This document shows, piece after piece, positions 9,171-17,991 of a DNA stretch of 64,000 bases (positions are counted from its first letter, which is position 1; each line of letters begins with the position of its first letter). This stretch comes from PFL42 sp963789825 (GTDB lineage: Bacteria; Chloroflexota; Anaerolineae; Anaerolineales; E44-bin32). The notes under the pieces were generated by a model. That model worked only from the letters and a program-made list of their open reading frames with translations. It searched no databases and had not been told where the DNA came from. The translations under genes and the position numbers were made by a program. The stretch is from NCBI GenBank assembly GCA_963789825.1, contig CAWBME010000004.1, positions 1 through 64,000 on the forward strand, read 5' to 3'.

Positions 9171-9243
9171 GGGGCCGGAGGCATGAGCCTCCGGCCCCTG
9201 CGCCGGCCCTCAACCCTGCTCGCTCGGTTGAGGCCCGGCGCAG
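9171..9243 (+). promoter_or_regulatory. Two adjacent strong hairpins in the leader of the second FAD-GcvT gene
   Basis: Hairpin one is a perfect 12-bp stem, GGGGCCGGAGGC / GCCTCCGGCCCC, with a 4-base loop (9171-9198). Hairpin two has an 18-base stem with one mismatch, 9198-9215 pairing with 9226-9243 around a 10-base loop. They touch at one base. Neither is followed by a U tract. They could act as an attenuator, processing site or stabiliser between permease and dehydrogenase genes. Confidence 0.5.
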
Positions 9244-9284
9244 GAATCCGCCAGCGGGCAATTCCGCGATTCCGGGAGGAATGC

Positions 9285-11712
9285 ATGAAGGACCAAGCCA
9301 GAGTCGTCGTGGTCGGCGGCGGGATCATGGGGGTGAGCGTCGCCTATCACCTGGCCAAGCTGGGCTGGACCGACGTCGTTGTGCTCGAGAAGGGCGAGAT
9401 CGCCAGCGGCGAGTCCGGCTGGGCAGCCGGGTTGATCACGCAGTTCCACACCTCGCCCACCCTGATGCAGATCCGCAAGTACAGCCTCGACCTGTTCAGC
9501 GAGCTCGGCCTGATCAGCCATGTGGGCAGCTTGCGCCTGGCCTCCAGCGAATCCCAACTCAAGGAGCTGAAGCGCAATGTCAGCCAGGCACGCGCCATCG
9601 GCCTGGAGGTCGAGGTCATCGGACCCGACGAGGCCGCCAGCCACTTCCCGAACCTCTCGAAGGAGAGTTTGTACGGGGCGTTCTATATCCCACGCGACGG
9701 CCACCTCGACCCCTACCTGACGACGACGGATCTCGCTCGGCGGACGCGCGAGATGGGAGTGACCATCCTGACCGGGACGCGCCTGACCGGCATCCAGCTC
9801 GGCCGGCGCGGCGAAATCACCGGCGTCCAGACGGACAAGGGCGCCATCCGCACCGAGATCGTCGTCAACGCCGCCGGCCTGTGGGGGCCGCAGGTGGCCG
9901 CCATGGCCGGCCTGCATATCCCGACCACGCCCGTCGATCACCAGCACATCGCCCTCAAGGCCGTCCCCGGCTTCGAATTCCCGCACAACACACCCTGCCT
10001 GCGCGACCCGGACAACCTGGTGTACCTGCGCGAGGAGAACGGCGGGCTGGTCGTCGGCGGGTATGAGCTCAACCCGATCGCCCGCTGGATCGACGGCACT
10101 CCTTGGGAGCACGGGGGTAAGGCGCTGCCGCCGGACTACGACCAGTTCGAGCCGCTGTTGGAAGGCGTGATCCGGCGCATTCCGCATCTCGATCGTGCGG
10201 AGATCATCACCCTCGTCCGTCACCCCGGCGCGTATACCCCCGACAGCCGCCCGCTGCTCGGGCCGCTTCCCGGCGTGCGCGGCTTCTGGTGCGCCGCCGG
10301 ACTGTCCCTCAACGGCTATGGCGGCGCCGGCGGCATGGGCAAGGTTCTCGCCGAATGGATCATCGAAGGCGAGCCGTCGCTCGACGTCTTCGGCTTCCAT
10401 GCCTGGCGCTTCGGGCGCTACTGGTGCCGACCCCTCCTTCGCCGCCGAACGCACGCGGGAGGGGGTCAAGTACTACTACCTGCTGCGCTACCCCAATGAC
10501 GAGAACGAATGGGCTCGGCCACGGCGTGTCAGCCCGGTCCACAATCGCCTGCAGGAGATCGGCGCCGTCTTCGGCGAGAAGAACGGCTGGGAGCGGGTCA
10601 ACTTCTTCCAACCCGGCAAGGCCTGGCGCCGCGCCGGCGCAGACCAGCGTGACTGGGGCTGGACGCGCCCACCCTACTTCGAGCGGGTCGGCGAGGAGCA
10701 CCAGGCCGTGCGCGAGCGAGTCGGCCTGTTCGACATGACCTCCTTCGGCAAGATCGACCTGCGCGGCCCCGGAGCGCTGCCGCTGCTCCAACGCCTGGCG
10801 GACAACCAGATCGATGTCCCGGCCGGCAAGGCGGTCTACACCCAATTCCTCAACACCCGCGGCGGCGTCGAGACGGATGTGACCATCACCCGCCTCGAAG
10901 AGGACTACTTCCGCATCGTCACCGGCTCGAACTTCATCGGCAACGACCTGGGCCTTGTCCGCATGGGCGTGCGCCCCGACGACCCCCCGGTCGAGATTCG
11001 CGACGTCACCGAGGAGTATGCCGTCATCGGCCTGTGGGGACCACGCGCCCGCGACCTGCTGCAGGCGATCTCCGAAAGCGACCTGTCCAACCAGGCGCTG
11101 CCCTATATGTCCGCCAAGGCGATCGAAGTCCGCGGGGCACCGGCGTACGCCCAGCGCGTGACCTATGTCGGCGAGCTGGGATGGGAGCTCTACGTTCCCT
11201 ATGCCCGGGCCATGCAGGTGTGGGACGCCGTCTGGGCCGAAGGCCAGAAGTACGACCTCCAGCCGGGTGGCTACAAGGCGCTCGACTCGCTCAGGCTGGA
11301 GAAGGCCTACCGCTACTACAGCATGGACGTGACCAAGACCGAGAACCCGTACATGGCCGGACTCGGCTTCTGTGTCCGCCTTGACAAGGGCGAGTTCAAC
11401 GGCAGGGCCGCACTGGTCCAGATCAAGGAAAAGGGCATCAGCCAGAAGCTGTGCACTCTGACCATCGGGGAGCAGGAGTACCTCCCGCTCTACGGCGGCG
11501 AGGCGGTGCTCTCCGGCAAGGATATCGTGGGACGGCTGCGCAGCGCCGGCTACGGCTTCACCGTCAAACGCAACCTCTCCTACAGCTACCTGCCGCTCGA
11601 TCTGGCCAAGCCGGGCACGAAGCTGCAGGTCGACTTCTTCGGCGATCTGGTCCCGGCCAGCGTGGCCCCGGATGTCCTGCACGATCCCAAGGGCGAACGG
11701 ATCCGCAGCTAG
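9285..11712 (+). CDS. Second FAD-dependent oxidoreductase-GcvT fusion, with one frameshift
   Basis: Paralog of the 1055-3490 enzyme with the same layout: FAD domain with GGGIMG at residues 11-16, then a GcvT folate domain with NTRGGVETDVTITR and a GcvT C-terminal barrel. The start is the ATG after GGGAGGAATGC. A single extra base near 10425 breaks the frame; dropping it joins RFGRYW to ADPSFAAERTREG and restores an 808-residue protein, so the break is likely a sequence error. The paralog's FAD-linking motif GSTWHSAGL is here GESGWAAGL, so Trp46 stands in place of the covalent histidine and FAD is probably bound non-covalently. Predicted to oxidise an N-methyl amine to methylene-THF. It may handle a different step (for example sarcosine versus dimethylglycine), which is inference. 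Confidence 0.82.
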
Positions 11713-11723
11713 CCCGACCTCGC

Positions 11724-11763
11724 CCGGCCCCGGCGCGGCCGATCACCGCCGCGCCGGGGCCGG
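11724..11763 (+). terminator. Very stable 16-bp hairpin after second FAD-GcvT gene
   Basis: A perfect 16-bp inverted repeat (11724-11739 and 11748-11763) of almost pure G and C with an 8-base loop follows the stop codon by about a dozen bases. There is no U tract, so it may stabilise or partly terminate transcription ahead of the kinase-like gene. Confidence 0.55.
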
Positions 11764-11790
11764 CTGCACTCATCACAAGGCGGAGGCGTC

Positions 11791-12681
11791 ATGTCCATCG
11801 GTATCGACGAGGTCATCGCTTCCATTCCGGAATGGCAAGGGAAGCGGGCAGATGCCAAGCCTGTGGCCGGCGGTCTGACCAACAGCAACTTCCTGGTTGA
11901 GGTGCAAGGCACACCCTTCTTCGTCCGCATCCCCGGCGCCAGCACCGAGCTGTTGGCGGTGGACCGCCAGAACGAGGTCTACAACACCAAGGCCGCCGCC
12001 AAGGCGGGAGTCGGGCCCCAGGTGATCCATCATCTGCCCGAGCACAATGTGATGGTGCTCGAATTCATCCAAGGGCAGACGATGTCGAACCAGGCTCTCG
12101 CCGCTCCCGGCGCGCCGGCCCGCATTGCCCGGTCGCTGCGCCGCTTGCACGCCGGCCCGCGCTTCCTGATCGATTTCAACATGTTTCGTCTGGTCGAGTT
12201 CTATCTGAAGATGGTCGACGAGCATCAGGTCCAGATCCCGGATGGATATCGCCAGCGCTTGCCCACGATCCACCAGATCGAGCAAGCGGTGAACGCCCGC
12301 GCGCTGCCCACGGTGCCCTGCAACAACGACTTGCTGGCGGAGAACTACATCGATGACGGGACGATGCTGCGGCTGATCGACTTCGAGTACAGCGGCAACA
12401 ACGACCCTTGCTTCGAACTCGGCAACACCTGCCAGGAACTGCAGTACGACGAAGGGCGGTTCGCCGAGTTGTGTGCAGCGTATTTCGGCGAGGCCCAGCG
12501 ACACTTGCTGGCGCGCATGCACTTGTATGCCCTGATGTCCGACATCGGCTGGACGCTGTGGGGGGCGATCCAGAACAAGGTCTCCGCCATCGACTACGAT
12601 TTCTGGGCTTACGCCCAGGGCCGATGGGCGCGGGCGGAAGGGATCATGGCTGTCGGCGGAGTTCACTGCCTGGCTGCGTGA
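11791..12681 (+). CDS. Choline/ethanolamine kinase-like phosphotransferase
   Basis: A 296-residue protein of the APH/choline-kinase fold. GGLTNSNFLV is the glycine-rich nucleotide loop, NNDLLAENYI carries the catalytic Asp and metal-binding Asn, and LIDFEYSGNNDPCFELGN is the DFG-equivalent choline-kinase signature with the downstream ELGN. The usual Brenner HND is NND here, so the histidine is changed. Family members phosphorylate choline, ethanolamine or related small alcohols. It lies 78 bases after the FAD-GcvT gene in the same operon, which suits a role in choline or methylated-amine handling. Start chosen at the ATG after AAGGCGGAGG. Fold is confident, substrate is not proven. Confidence 0.82.
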   Translation: MSIGIDEVIASIPEWQGKRADAKPVAGGLTNSNFLVEVQGTPFFVRIPGASTELLAVDRQNEVYNTKAAAKAGVGPQVIHHLPEHNVMVLEFIQGQTMSNQALAAPGAPARIARSLRRLHAGPRFLIDFNMFRLVEFYLKMVDEHQVQIPDGYRQRLPTIHQIEQAVNARALPTVPCNNDLLAENYIDDGTMLRLIDFEYSGNNDPCFELGNTCQELQYDEGRFAELCAAYFGEAQRHLLARMHLYALMSDIGWTLWGAIQNKVSAIDYDFWAYAQGRWARAEGIMAVGGVHCLAA

Positions 12682-12692
12682 CGCCCGGCGGG

Positions 12693-12926
12693 ATGACTGA
12701 TCGAGCGGTGGCCGCTGGCGGCAGCAAGCCCCGCCGCCGTTCGACCTCCGCCCCGTCCCAATCGGCGGATTCCACGCGGCCCAGGCTGCTACGGCGGCAG
12801 CCGGCCTGCCGGCGCATGGGCGACACCTGTCCTCGCTGCAGGAAGGCCAGGCTTGACTACGACAGCCTGATCCAGCTTGCATGCCCGCGCTGCGGATACG
12901 TCGCCGACCCCGGCGGGTTCACCTGA
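12693..12926 (+). CDS. Small basic protein with C-terminal zinc ribbon
   Basis: A possible 77-residue product starting 12 bases after the kinase-like gene. The first 40 residues are Arg/Ser-rich and low in complexity; the last 36 form a compact CPRC...CPRCGYVADPGG zinc ribbon, the knuckle pattern seen in small rubredoxin-like or transcription-factor-like proteins. An internal ATG at about 12816 would give just the ribbon. The ribosome site is weak (GGCGGG). No function assigned. Codon bias in the first half is not clearly coding, so only the ribbon part is well supported. Confidence 0.42.
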   Translation: MTDRAVAAGGSKPRRRSTSAPSQSADSTRPRLLRRQPACRRMGDTCPRCRKARLDYDSLIQLACPRCGYVADPGGFT

Positions 12927-13134
12927 TAGCCTGCGCGCGCCGGGCGTGTCCCGGAAGAAGACACACAGCCCCAGCGATGCCGGGGCCACGAACTCACGCT
13001 CAAGGTAACAGCCTTCAGCCGCTGCGCTTTGCAGCTCCGCCGTCGTTCCCATCATCCAGTGTCACATCGGGATTCCGGCCCTACTGTGCCCCCGCACGGC
13101 GGGTCGGCTTGAGCTCGCGGATCGGCGAGCTGAG

Positions 13135-13632
13135 TCACCCCGGCCCAGGCGGGGCTTCCTGTCGGCCAACCCACTGCGACATCTCATCGGCATGGGTCTG
13201 ATAGTCCGCTGCCAGCGAGCGGATGATCTTGGCAACCGTAGCCGGCTCGCCACTGTAGTGCTTCACACCCCGGCTCTTCTGGAGCTCCGCGACCGGCAGG
13301 CTCTGGATGAACGCAACAAACTCGGCAAGGGATCGCCGCAGTTCTTCGAGCAGGTCCGATCTCGACCTGGAGCTGTGGTACTGGACAAACGCGGCGTTGA
13401 TGTTCCTGTAGTCGTTGGAGGAATCCGCATAGTAGGCGGGCGGCTCGCCAGCGAGGATCGACCGGGACGCCTGGATCATGAGCCGATTCCATCCGACGAG
13501 GTGGGCGACGATGTCCCGAGGCCCCCATCCATTCCTTCTCGAGAGAAAGAACGTCTCGGGCATCGAGCGAACGCACGCAACAAGGTTCTGCTCCGAGACC
13601 CTAAGCGAGGCAAGGGGGTCTGCCTCACGCAT
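13135..13632 (-). CDS. ClbS/DfsB (DinB-like) four-helix protein
   Basis: A 165-residue protein of the DinB/ClbS-DfsB family. Recognisable elements are NGWGPRDIVAHLVGWNR, typical of the second helix with its His, and ADYQTHADEMSQW near the end, which places the remaining metal-binding His residues. Members are four-helix bundles that bind a metal or small thiol and are often detoxification enzymes or resistance proteins. It is the last gene in the minus-strand corrinoid operon, 67 bases after the methyltransferase stop. The start is put at the ATG at 13632 because the residues upstream are low-complexity sequence overlapping the preceding gene. The role in the cluster is unknown. Confidence 0.72.
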   Translation of the reverse strand: MREADPLASLRVSEQNLVACVRSMPETFFLSRRNGWGPRDIVAHLVGWNRLMIQASRSILAGEPPAYYADSSNDYRNINAAFVQYHSSRSRSDLLEELRRSLAEFVAFIQSLPVAELQKSRGVKHYSGEPATVAKIIRSLAADYQTHADEMSQWVGRQEAPPGPG

Positions 13633-13699
13633 AGCGGGCGGCCCTTTCGTCAGCTTTGATCGAAGGCAGGCCTGGAAGGCGAGAACTCCGAAGGATCGA

Positions 13700-14618
13700 T
13701 CATCCGCCGGCGCGGTCCTGCCGGCGCCGCTCGCGCCGCCCGGCGCGCTCGGCTTCGGCGCCGCCCTCCGCCTTGGCCGCCTCGCGCGCGGCCTTGAGCC
13801 AGCGCATGCAGTTCTCGTCATGGCCCATCATCACATTGGCCGCCAGGATCAGCTTGCGGATGGAAATCCTCCAGCGGGTTGGTGATGGCGCTGGTCAGCC
13901 CATTGGCGATGGCCATCGTCAGGAAGGCGCCGTTCAACGTCACGCGATCCGGTAATCCGAAGGAGACGTTCGAGGCGCCGCACACCGTGTTGACCCCGAG
14001 CTCGTCACGCACACGGCGCAACAGGCGGAAGACCGCCGGGCCGGCGTTGCCCACTGCCCCGACGGGCAGCACCAAGGGGTCGATCAGCACATCCTGCCGC
14101 GGGATTCCGATCCTCTCCGCACGCTCAACGATCTTCTTGGCCACGGCGAAGCGCACATCCGGATCCTGCGAGATGCCGGTCTCGTCGTTGGAGATGCCGA
14201 TCACCGCCGCCCCAAAGCGCTTGGCCAGGGGCAGCACGGCTTCCAGCCGCTCCTCCTCTCCGGTGACAGAGTTGATCAGCGCCTTGCCTTTGACCACCGC
14301 CAGGCCGGATTCCAGGGCCGCCACCACCGACGAGTCGATGCTGATCGGCACATCGGTCACGGACTGCACCAGCTGGATCGCCTGCGCCATGATGGCGGGC
14401 TCGTCGGCCAGCGGGATGCCGGCGTTCACGTCCAGCACCTGTGCGCCAGCCTGGACCTGGGCGATAGCGTCGGCGCGCACGCGCTCGTAGTTCCCCGCCG
14501 CCATCTCCGCCGCCAGCTTCGAGCGGCCGGTCGGATTGATCCGTTCCCCAATGATGACAAAGGGATGATCGGGGCCAATGTGAACTTCTTTGGTGGGTGA
14601 CCTCAGGATGGTGTCCAT
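13700..14618 (-). CDS. Methyltetrahydrofolate:corrinoid methyltransferase (AcsE/MtrH-like), one frameshift
   Basis: A pterin-binding TIM-barrel enzyme of about 305 residues that exchanges a methyl group between a corrinoid protein and tetrahydrofolate. Supporting motifs are IIGERINPTGR near the N-terminus, VLDVNAGIP, SIDSSVVAALE, LINSVTGEEER and GASNVSFGLPDR, all characteristic of the MeTr/AcsE group. One extra base in a TTT run near 13865 cuts the product short; removing it gives NPLEDSIRKLILAANVMMG and a normal C-terminus ending at 13700. The ATG overlaps the metF stop as ATGA, implying translational coupling. In this operon it should move methyl groups from the corrinoid protein at 17311-17991 to THF, feeding MetVF. 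Confidence 0.85.
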
Positions 14619-15595
14619 CAGGTGGCAATCTCCTCGCGAGTTTCAGGCTGGTCGACGTCGGGCTGCATGCTGCGTGGAAGCAGACCGGCGGATTCGATGA
14701 TTTCAGCGACGGTATCCTCCTGCCGATAGGCCATCACATGCACGCCGCTGATGCCACGCATCTCCCGCACTTGCTGGATGATCTCGACGCACAGCTGCTT
14801 GCCCACCTCCCGCTGGCGGTCCGCCGGAGTCTGGCGCAGACGGCGCAGGGTGCTCTCCGGGATCACAACCCCTGGGACGTTGGCCCCCATCCACTCTGCC
14901 GCCCTAGCGGAGCGCAGCGGGCCGACGCCGATCAGGATGAACGCCCGCTGGTCCAATCCCAGGTCCCGTACCTGGGCCATGAACTGCTCCAAGCGCGGCA
15001 CATCGAAGCAGTACTGTGTCTGGACGAAGTCGGCGCCGGCTTCGATCTTCTTGGCCAGATGGCGAGCGCGGTGCTCCAGCGGGGGAACGAAGGGGTTGGC
15101 CGCCGCCCCGAGAAACAGAGCCGGCGGAGTATCCAGTTTCCGGCCGCTCAAGAATTGGCCTTGATCGCGCAGCATGCTGGCAGTCCGCAACAAACTCACC
15201 GAATCCAGATCGAAGACTGGCTTGGCCTGCGGCTGGTCGCCCGTCTGCACCCCGTCCCCGGTTAGGCAGAGCACATTGCGCACTCCCATCGCCGCCGCGC
15301 CCAGCAGGTCGCCCTGGATGGCAATTCGGTTCCGGTCGCGGCAGGAGACCTGCATCACCGGTTCGTAACCGGCACGCGTCAGCAGCGCACACACCCCGAC
15401 GCTTGACATGTGGACATGCGCCCCACTGGCATCGGTGGCGTTGATGGCATCGCACACTTCCGCCAGCACCAGCGCCCGGTCGTACACCGCCTGGGCGTCG
15501 GCGCTGTCCGGCGGGTTGAGCTCCGCCGTGACGGCGAAGCGCCCGGAGCGCAGGACGCGCTCCAGCCGCGACCCGCTCCTCAGGGGCGCTGCCAT
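14618..15595 (-). CDS. metF: Methylenetetrahydrofolate reductase MetF
   Basis: A 325-residue TIM-barrel flavoprotein of the MetF family. Glu25 in VTAELNPPD corresponds to the catalytic Glu of E. coli MetF; other family landmarks are NATDASGAHVHMSS, CRDRNRIAIQGDLLGA, FLGAAANPF and GADFVQTQYCFD. It interconverts 5,10-methylene-THF and 5-methyl-THF. Here, next to MetV and a corrinoid methyltransferase, it probably runs in the oxidative direction. The start at 15595 overlaps the end of the metV-like gene by 16 bases, and its stop overlaps the next gene by the ATGA arrangement. No defect seen. Confidence 0.9.
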   Translation of the reverse strand: MAAPLRSGSRLERVLRSGRFAVTAELNPPDSADAQAVYDRALVLAEVCDAINATDASGAHVHMSSVGVCALLTRAGYEPVMQVSCRDRNRIAIQGDLLGAAAMGVRNVLCLTGDGVQTGDQPQAKPVFDLDSVSLLRTASMLRDQGQFLSGRKLDTPPALFLGAAANPFVPPLEHRARHLAKKIEAGADFVQTQYCFDVPRLEQFMAQVRDLGLDQRAFILIGVGPLRSARAAEWMGANVPGVVIPESTLRRLRQTPADRQREVGKQLCVEIIQQVREMRGISGVHVMAYRQEDTVAEIIESAGLLPRSMQPDVDQPETREEIAT

Positions 15596-15976
15596 CCGGC
15601 CGGCGCCTCCGTGGCAATGCCTTCGAAGTCGTGGATCCAGGCCGACCCACCCTGCAGCCGGCGATCGAGCGGAGGCAGCAGCAGCTCGATCTCGCGTGCC
15701 ATAGCGCGGCATGTGCTCCGCCCTCCGCCAGGCCTCCACCCAGATGCAAGGCCGGTCGCGCAGGATCTCGCAACGGCCATCTTCCTGCACGCCCCCGCAC
15801 GGACCGTTGCGCATGTCCTTGGGGCAGGTCATCGGGCAGGTCATGCCCGTGCTGTGCAGAACGCAGCTGCCGCACATTCGGCAGTCAAACACCTCGCCCT
15901 TGCTCAGCTCCTCGACCGCGATCAGCAGCCATTCGACCCAGCCGCCTCGGTGAAGCCAGCGACGGAACGGGCGCAA
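15580..15976 (-). CDS. metV: MetV-like C-terminal methylenetetrahydrofolate reductase subunit (MTHFR_C), one frameshift
   Basis: About 131 residues with the cysteine-rich core CRMCGSCVLHSTGMTCPMTC and then NGPCGG, the signature of the MTHFR_C domain found in acetogen MetV. The normal ending (LLPPLDRRLQ..SAWIHDF) is present in a neighbouring frame, reached after one extra base near 15706. MetV binds a metal or Fe-S centre and forms the MetVF reductase. Immediate overlap with metF supports the pair. I place the start at a TTG (15976), but the conserved-looking sequence extends some 20 codons upstream without a good start codon, so the N-terminus is uncertain. Confidence 0.75.
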
Positions 15977-16044
15977 GCCGCGCGCGGTCAGCGCATAGGC
16001 CGATTCGAGCCAGGCGGGGTGATCTTGCAGGCCAGGACACCGTC

Positions 16045-16344
16045 TCAGATCCGGCCGCCGTTCTGCACCAGGGTCTTCAAACGATCGTTGGTGAACTCGG
16101 CTTCCAGTTCCTCCGCCACCACCTCAGCCACGGCGTGCGGCTCGCCTTCGCGCTCCACCCAGTCCTGGCTCCGCATCTCCGTTAGGTAGGCGTCGCTATC
16201 GGTCTTGCCTGCTTGCATGGCGGCTGCGTCCGCCGCCTGCTGAAAGCGGTCGCTCAGGCTGCGCGACACACGTCCCTTGCCATGCCCGCGCACGCGGACC
16301 TGCAGAGGGATTTCACGCCACAACACCACTTGATAGGTTGCCAT
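16045..16344 (-). CDS. Small Virulence_fact-domain protein
   Basis: A 99-residue soluble, acidic protein. The stretch SDRFQQAADAAAMQAGKTDS followed by DAYLTEM fits the Virulence_fact Pfam family, a group named without a proven biochemical role. It is embedded between the homocysteine methyltransferase and metV genes of the corrinoid operon with short spacers, so it is almost certainly co-expressed with one-carbon enzymes and could be a small subunit or chaperone. No signal peptide or cysteine pair is present. Function unknown; the domain name should not be read literally. Confidence 0.65.
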   Translation of the reverse strand: MATYQVVLWREIPLQVRVRGHGKGRVSRSLSDRFQQAADAAAMQAGKTDSDAYLTEMRSQDWVEREGEPHAVAEVVAEELEAEFTNDRLKTLVQNGGRI

Positions 16345-16406
16345 CTGATCCTCTTCCCGTCTAAGTTCGATGCCCGGCCGCGTACCCGGGCCGTTCCTCG
16401 CCAGGC

Positions 16407-17294
16407 TTAGCCCGCCAGCCGGTTACGCAGGGCTTCCGCCATCGCCCGCAGATGCGCCGGCGTGCTGCCGCAGCAGGCACCGACGACCCTGGCGCCTCGG
16501 TCGGCTGCCGCCAGGGCATACTCGGCCATCGACTCCGGAGTTGCCGCATATACCGCCCGTCCGCCAACCAGCGTCGGCAAGCCGGCATTGGCCTTGGCGA
16601 TCAAGATCGCTCCCGGGGAGGCGGCGCGCATCTTCTCGATCACGCCCAGGATCTCCTCCGGCCCGTTGCCGCAGTTGCCGCCGATGGCCGCCGCGCCTTG
16701 CTGTGAGAGCACCTGCAAGGCCTTCTCCGGGGTGACGCCCATCATGGTATGGCCATGGGTATCAAAGGTCAGGGTCGCCAGAATCGGCACATCGGCCGAA
16801 GCCTGCCGCACGCCGCGCACCGCTGCCGTCACCTCACCCAGGTCGGACATCGTCTCGATCCAGATCACATCCACCCCGCCATCGAGCAGGGCTTCGGCCT
16901 GCTGGGCGAACCCAGCCACGGCATCGGCCTCGTCCAGCTCACCCAGGGGTGCCAGCAGTGAGCCACTCGGCCCGATGTCGCCGGCGACCAGCGCCCGGCC
17001 GCCGGCGGCCTCGACCGCGACGCGAGCCCCGGCCTCAACGAACTCCCGGGCGCGCGGTTCCAAGCCGTGCAGCGAAAGCCGCCAGCGATTGCCGCCAAAG
17101 GTGTTGGTCAGCAGGATGCGCGACCCCGCCTCCAGGTACGCCTGGTGCACCGCCTGCACTCGCTCCGGGTGCTCCACATTCCAGCGCTCGGGCGACTCGC
17201 CGAACTGCAGTCCGGCCTCGAAGAGCATCGTGCCCATGGCGCCATCAGCCAGGATCACCCCCGGCGCTGCGATCATCTCCTGCCAGTTCATCAT
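16407..17294 (-). CDS. Homocysteine S-methyltransferase-family protein (BHMT-like)
   Basis: A 295-residue (beta/alpha)8 zinc methyltransferase. LADGAMGTML is the family N-terminal motif; the zinc ligands are Cys208 in GGNCGNG and the pair Cys274-Cys275 in GACCGSTPAHL, all intact. Members transfer methyl groups from betaine, S-methylmethionine or methyl-THF/corrinoid to homocysteine. In this operon it may make methionine from methyl groups released by the corrinoid pathway, or act directly on a methylated amine. The start at the tandem ATGATG at 17294 follows GGGGAGAAG. It is 16 bases from the corrinoid protein gene. Confidence 0.85.
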   Translation of the reverse strand: MMNWQEMIAAPGVILADGAMGTMLFEAGLQFGESPERWNVEHPERVQAVHQAYLEAGSRILLTNTFGGNRWRLSLHGLEPRAREFVEAGARVAVEAAGGRALVAGDIGPSGSLLAPLGELDEADAVAGFAQQAEALLDGGVDVIWIETMSDLGEVTAAVRGVRQASADVPILATLTFDTHGHTMMGVTPEKALQVLSQQGAAAIGGNCGNGPEEILGVIEKMRAASPGAILIAKANAGLPTLVGGRAVYAATPESMAEYALAAADRGARVVGACCGSTPAHLRAMAEALRNRLAG

Positions 17295-17310
17295 CCGCTT
17301 CTCCCCGCCG

Positions 17311-17991
17311 CTAGCCGCGCCTGATGGCGAGCAGCTTCTTGGCCGTCTCGACCGCCACCGCCGCATCGCGACAGTAGGCGTCCGCTTCGACTTCCTCGGC
17401 AAACGCCGCATTGAGCGGCGCGCCGCCCACCAGCACGACCAGGTCCTTGCGCAGGCCGGCCTCCTTGAGGGCCTTGACCACCACGCCCATATACGGCATG
17501 GTGGTGGTCAACAAGGCGCTCATCCCCAGGATGCTCGGGGAGTGCTCGCGCACCGCCGCCAGGAAGGCCTCGGCGTCGTTGTTGATCCCCAGGTTGACCA
17601 CTTTGAACCCGGCGCCTTCCATCATCATCCCCACCAGATTCTTGCCGATGTCATGGATATCGCCCTTCACCGTGCCGATGACCATCGTGCCCATCTGGGG
17701 CGCGCCGGTCTCGGCCAGCAACGGTCGCAGGATCGCCATGCCGCCCTTCATGGCCTTGGCCGCCATCAGCACTTCCGGCACGAACAGCACGCCGTCGCGG
17801 AAATCGGCGCCTACGACATCCATCCCGCCGACCAGCACCTTGGTCAGGATGTCGTAGGGCGTCATCTTGCGCCGTAGCAGCTCGTGCACGCCGGCCACGA
17901 CCTCTTCGGCCAGTCCGTCGTACAAGTCATCCTGCATCTTCTCGATCAGTTGCTGGGTCTCGATCTGCGTCAAGTCCTTCTCCTCAGTCAT
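17311..17991 (-). CDS. Corrinoid (B12-binding) methyl carrier protein
   Basis: A 226-residue two-domain corrinoid protein of the MtbC/MttC type. The N-terminal B12-binding cap (about 10-95) includes FVPEVLMAAKAMKGGM. The Rossmann domain has GTVKGDIHDIGKNLVG, where His113 is the lower axial cobalt ligand of the DxHxxG motif, followed by SALLTTTMPYM and VVLVGGAPLN. It shuttles methyl groups between the MttB-family enzyme and the methyl-THF methyltransferase. The ATG overlaps the stop of the RACo gene by four bases, so their synthesis is coupled. Confidence 0.93.
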   Translation of the reverse strand: MTEEKDLTQIETQQLIEKMQDDLYDGLAEEVVAGVHELLRRKMTPYDILTKVLVGGMDVVGADFRDGVLFVPEVLMAAKAMKGGMAILRPLLAETGAPQMGTMVIGTVKGDIHDIGKNLVGMMMEGAGFKVVNLGINNDAEAFLAAVREHSPSILGMSALLTTTMPYMGVVVKALKEAGLRKDLVVLVGGAPLNAAFAEEVEADAYCRDAAVAVETAKKLLAIRRG

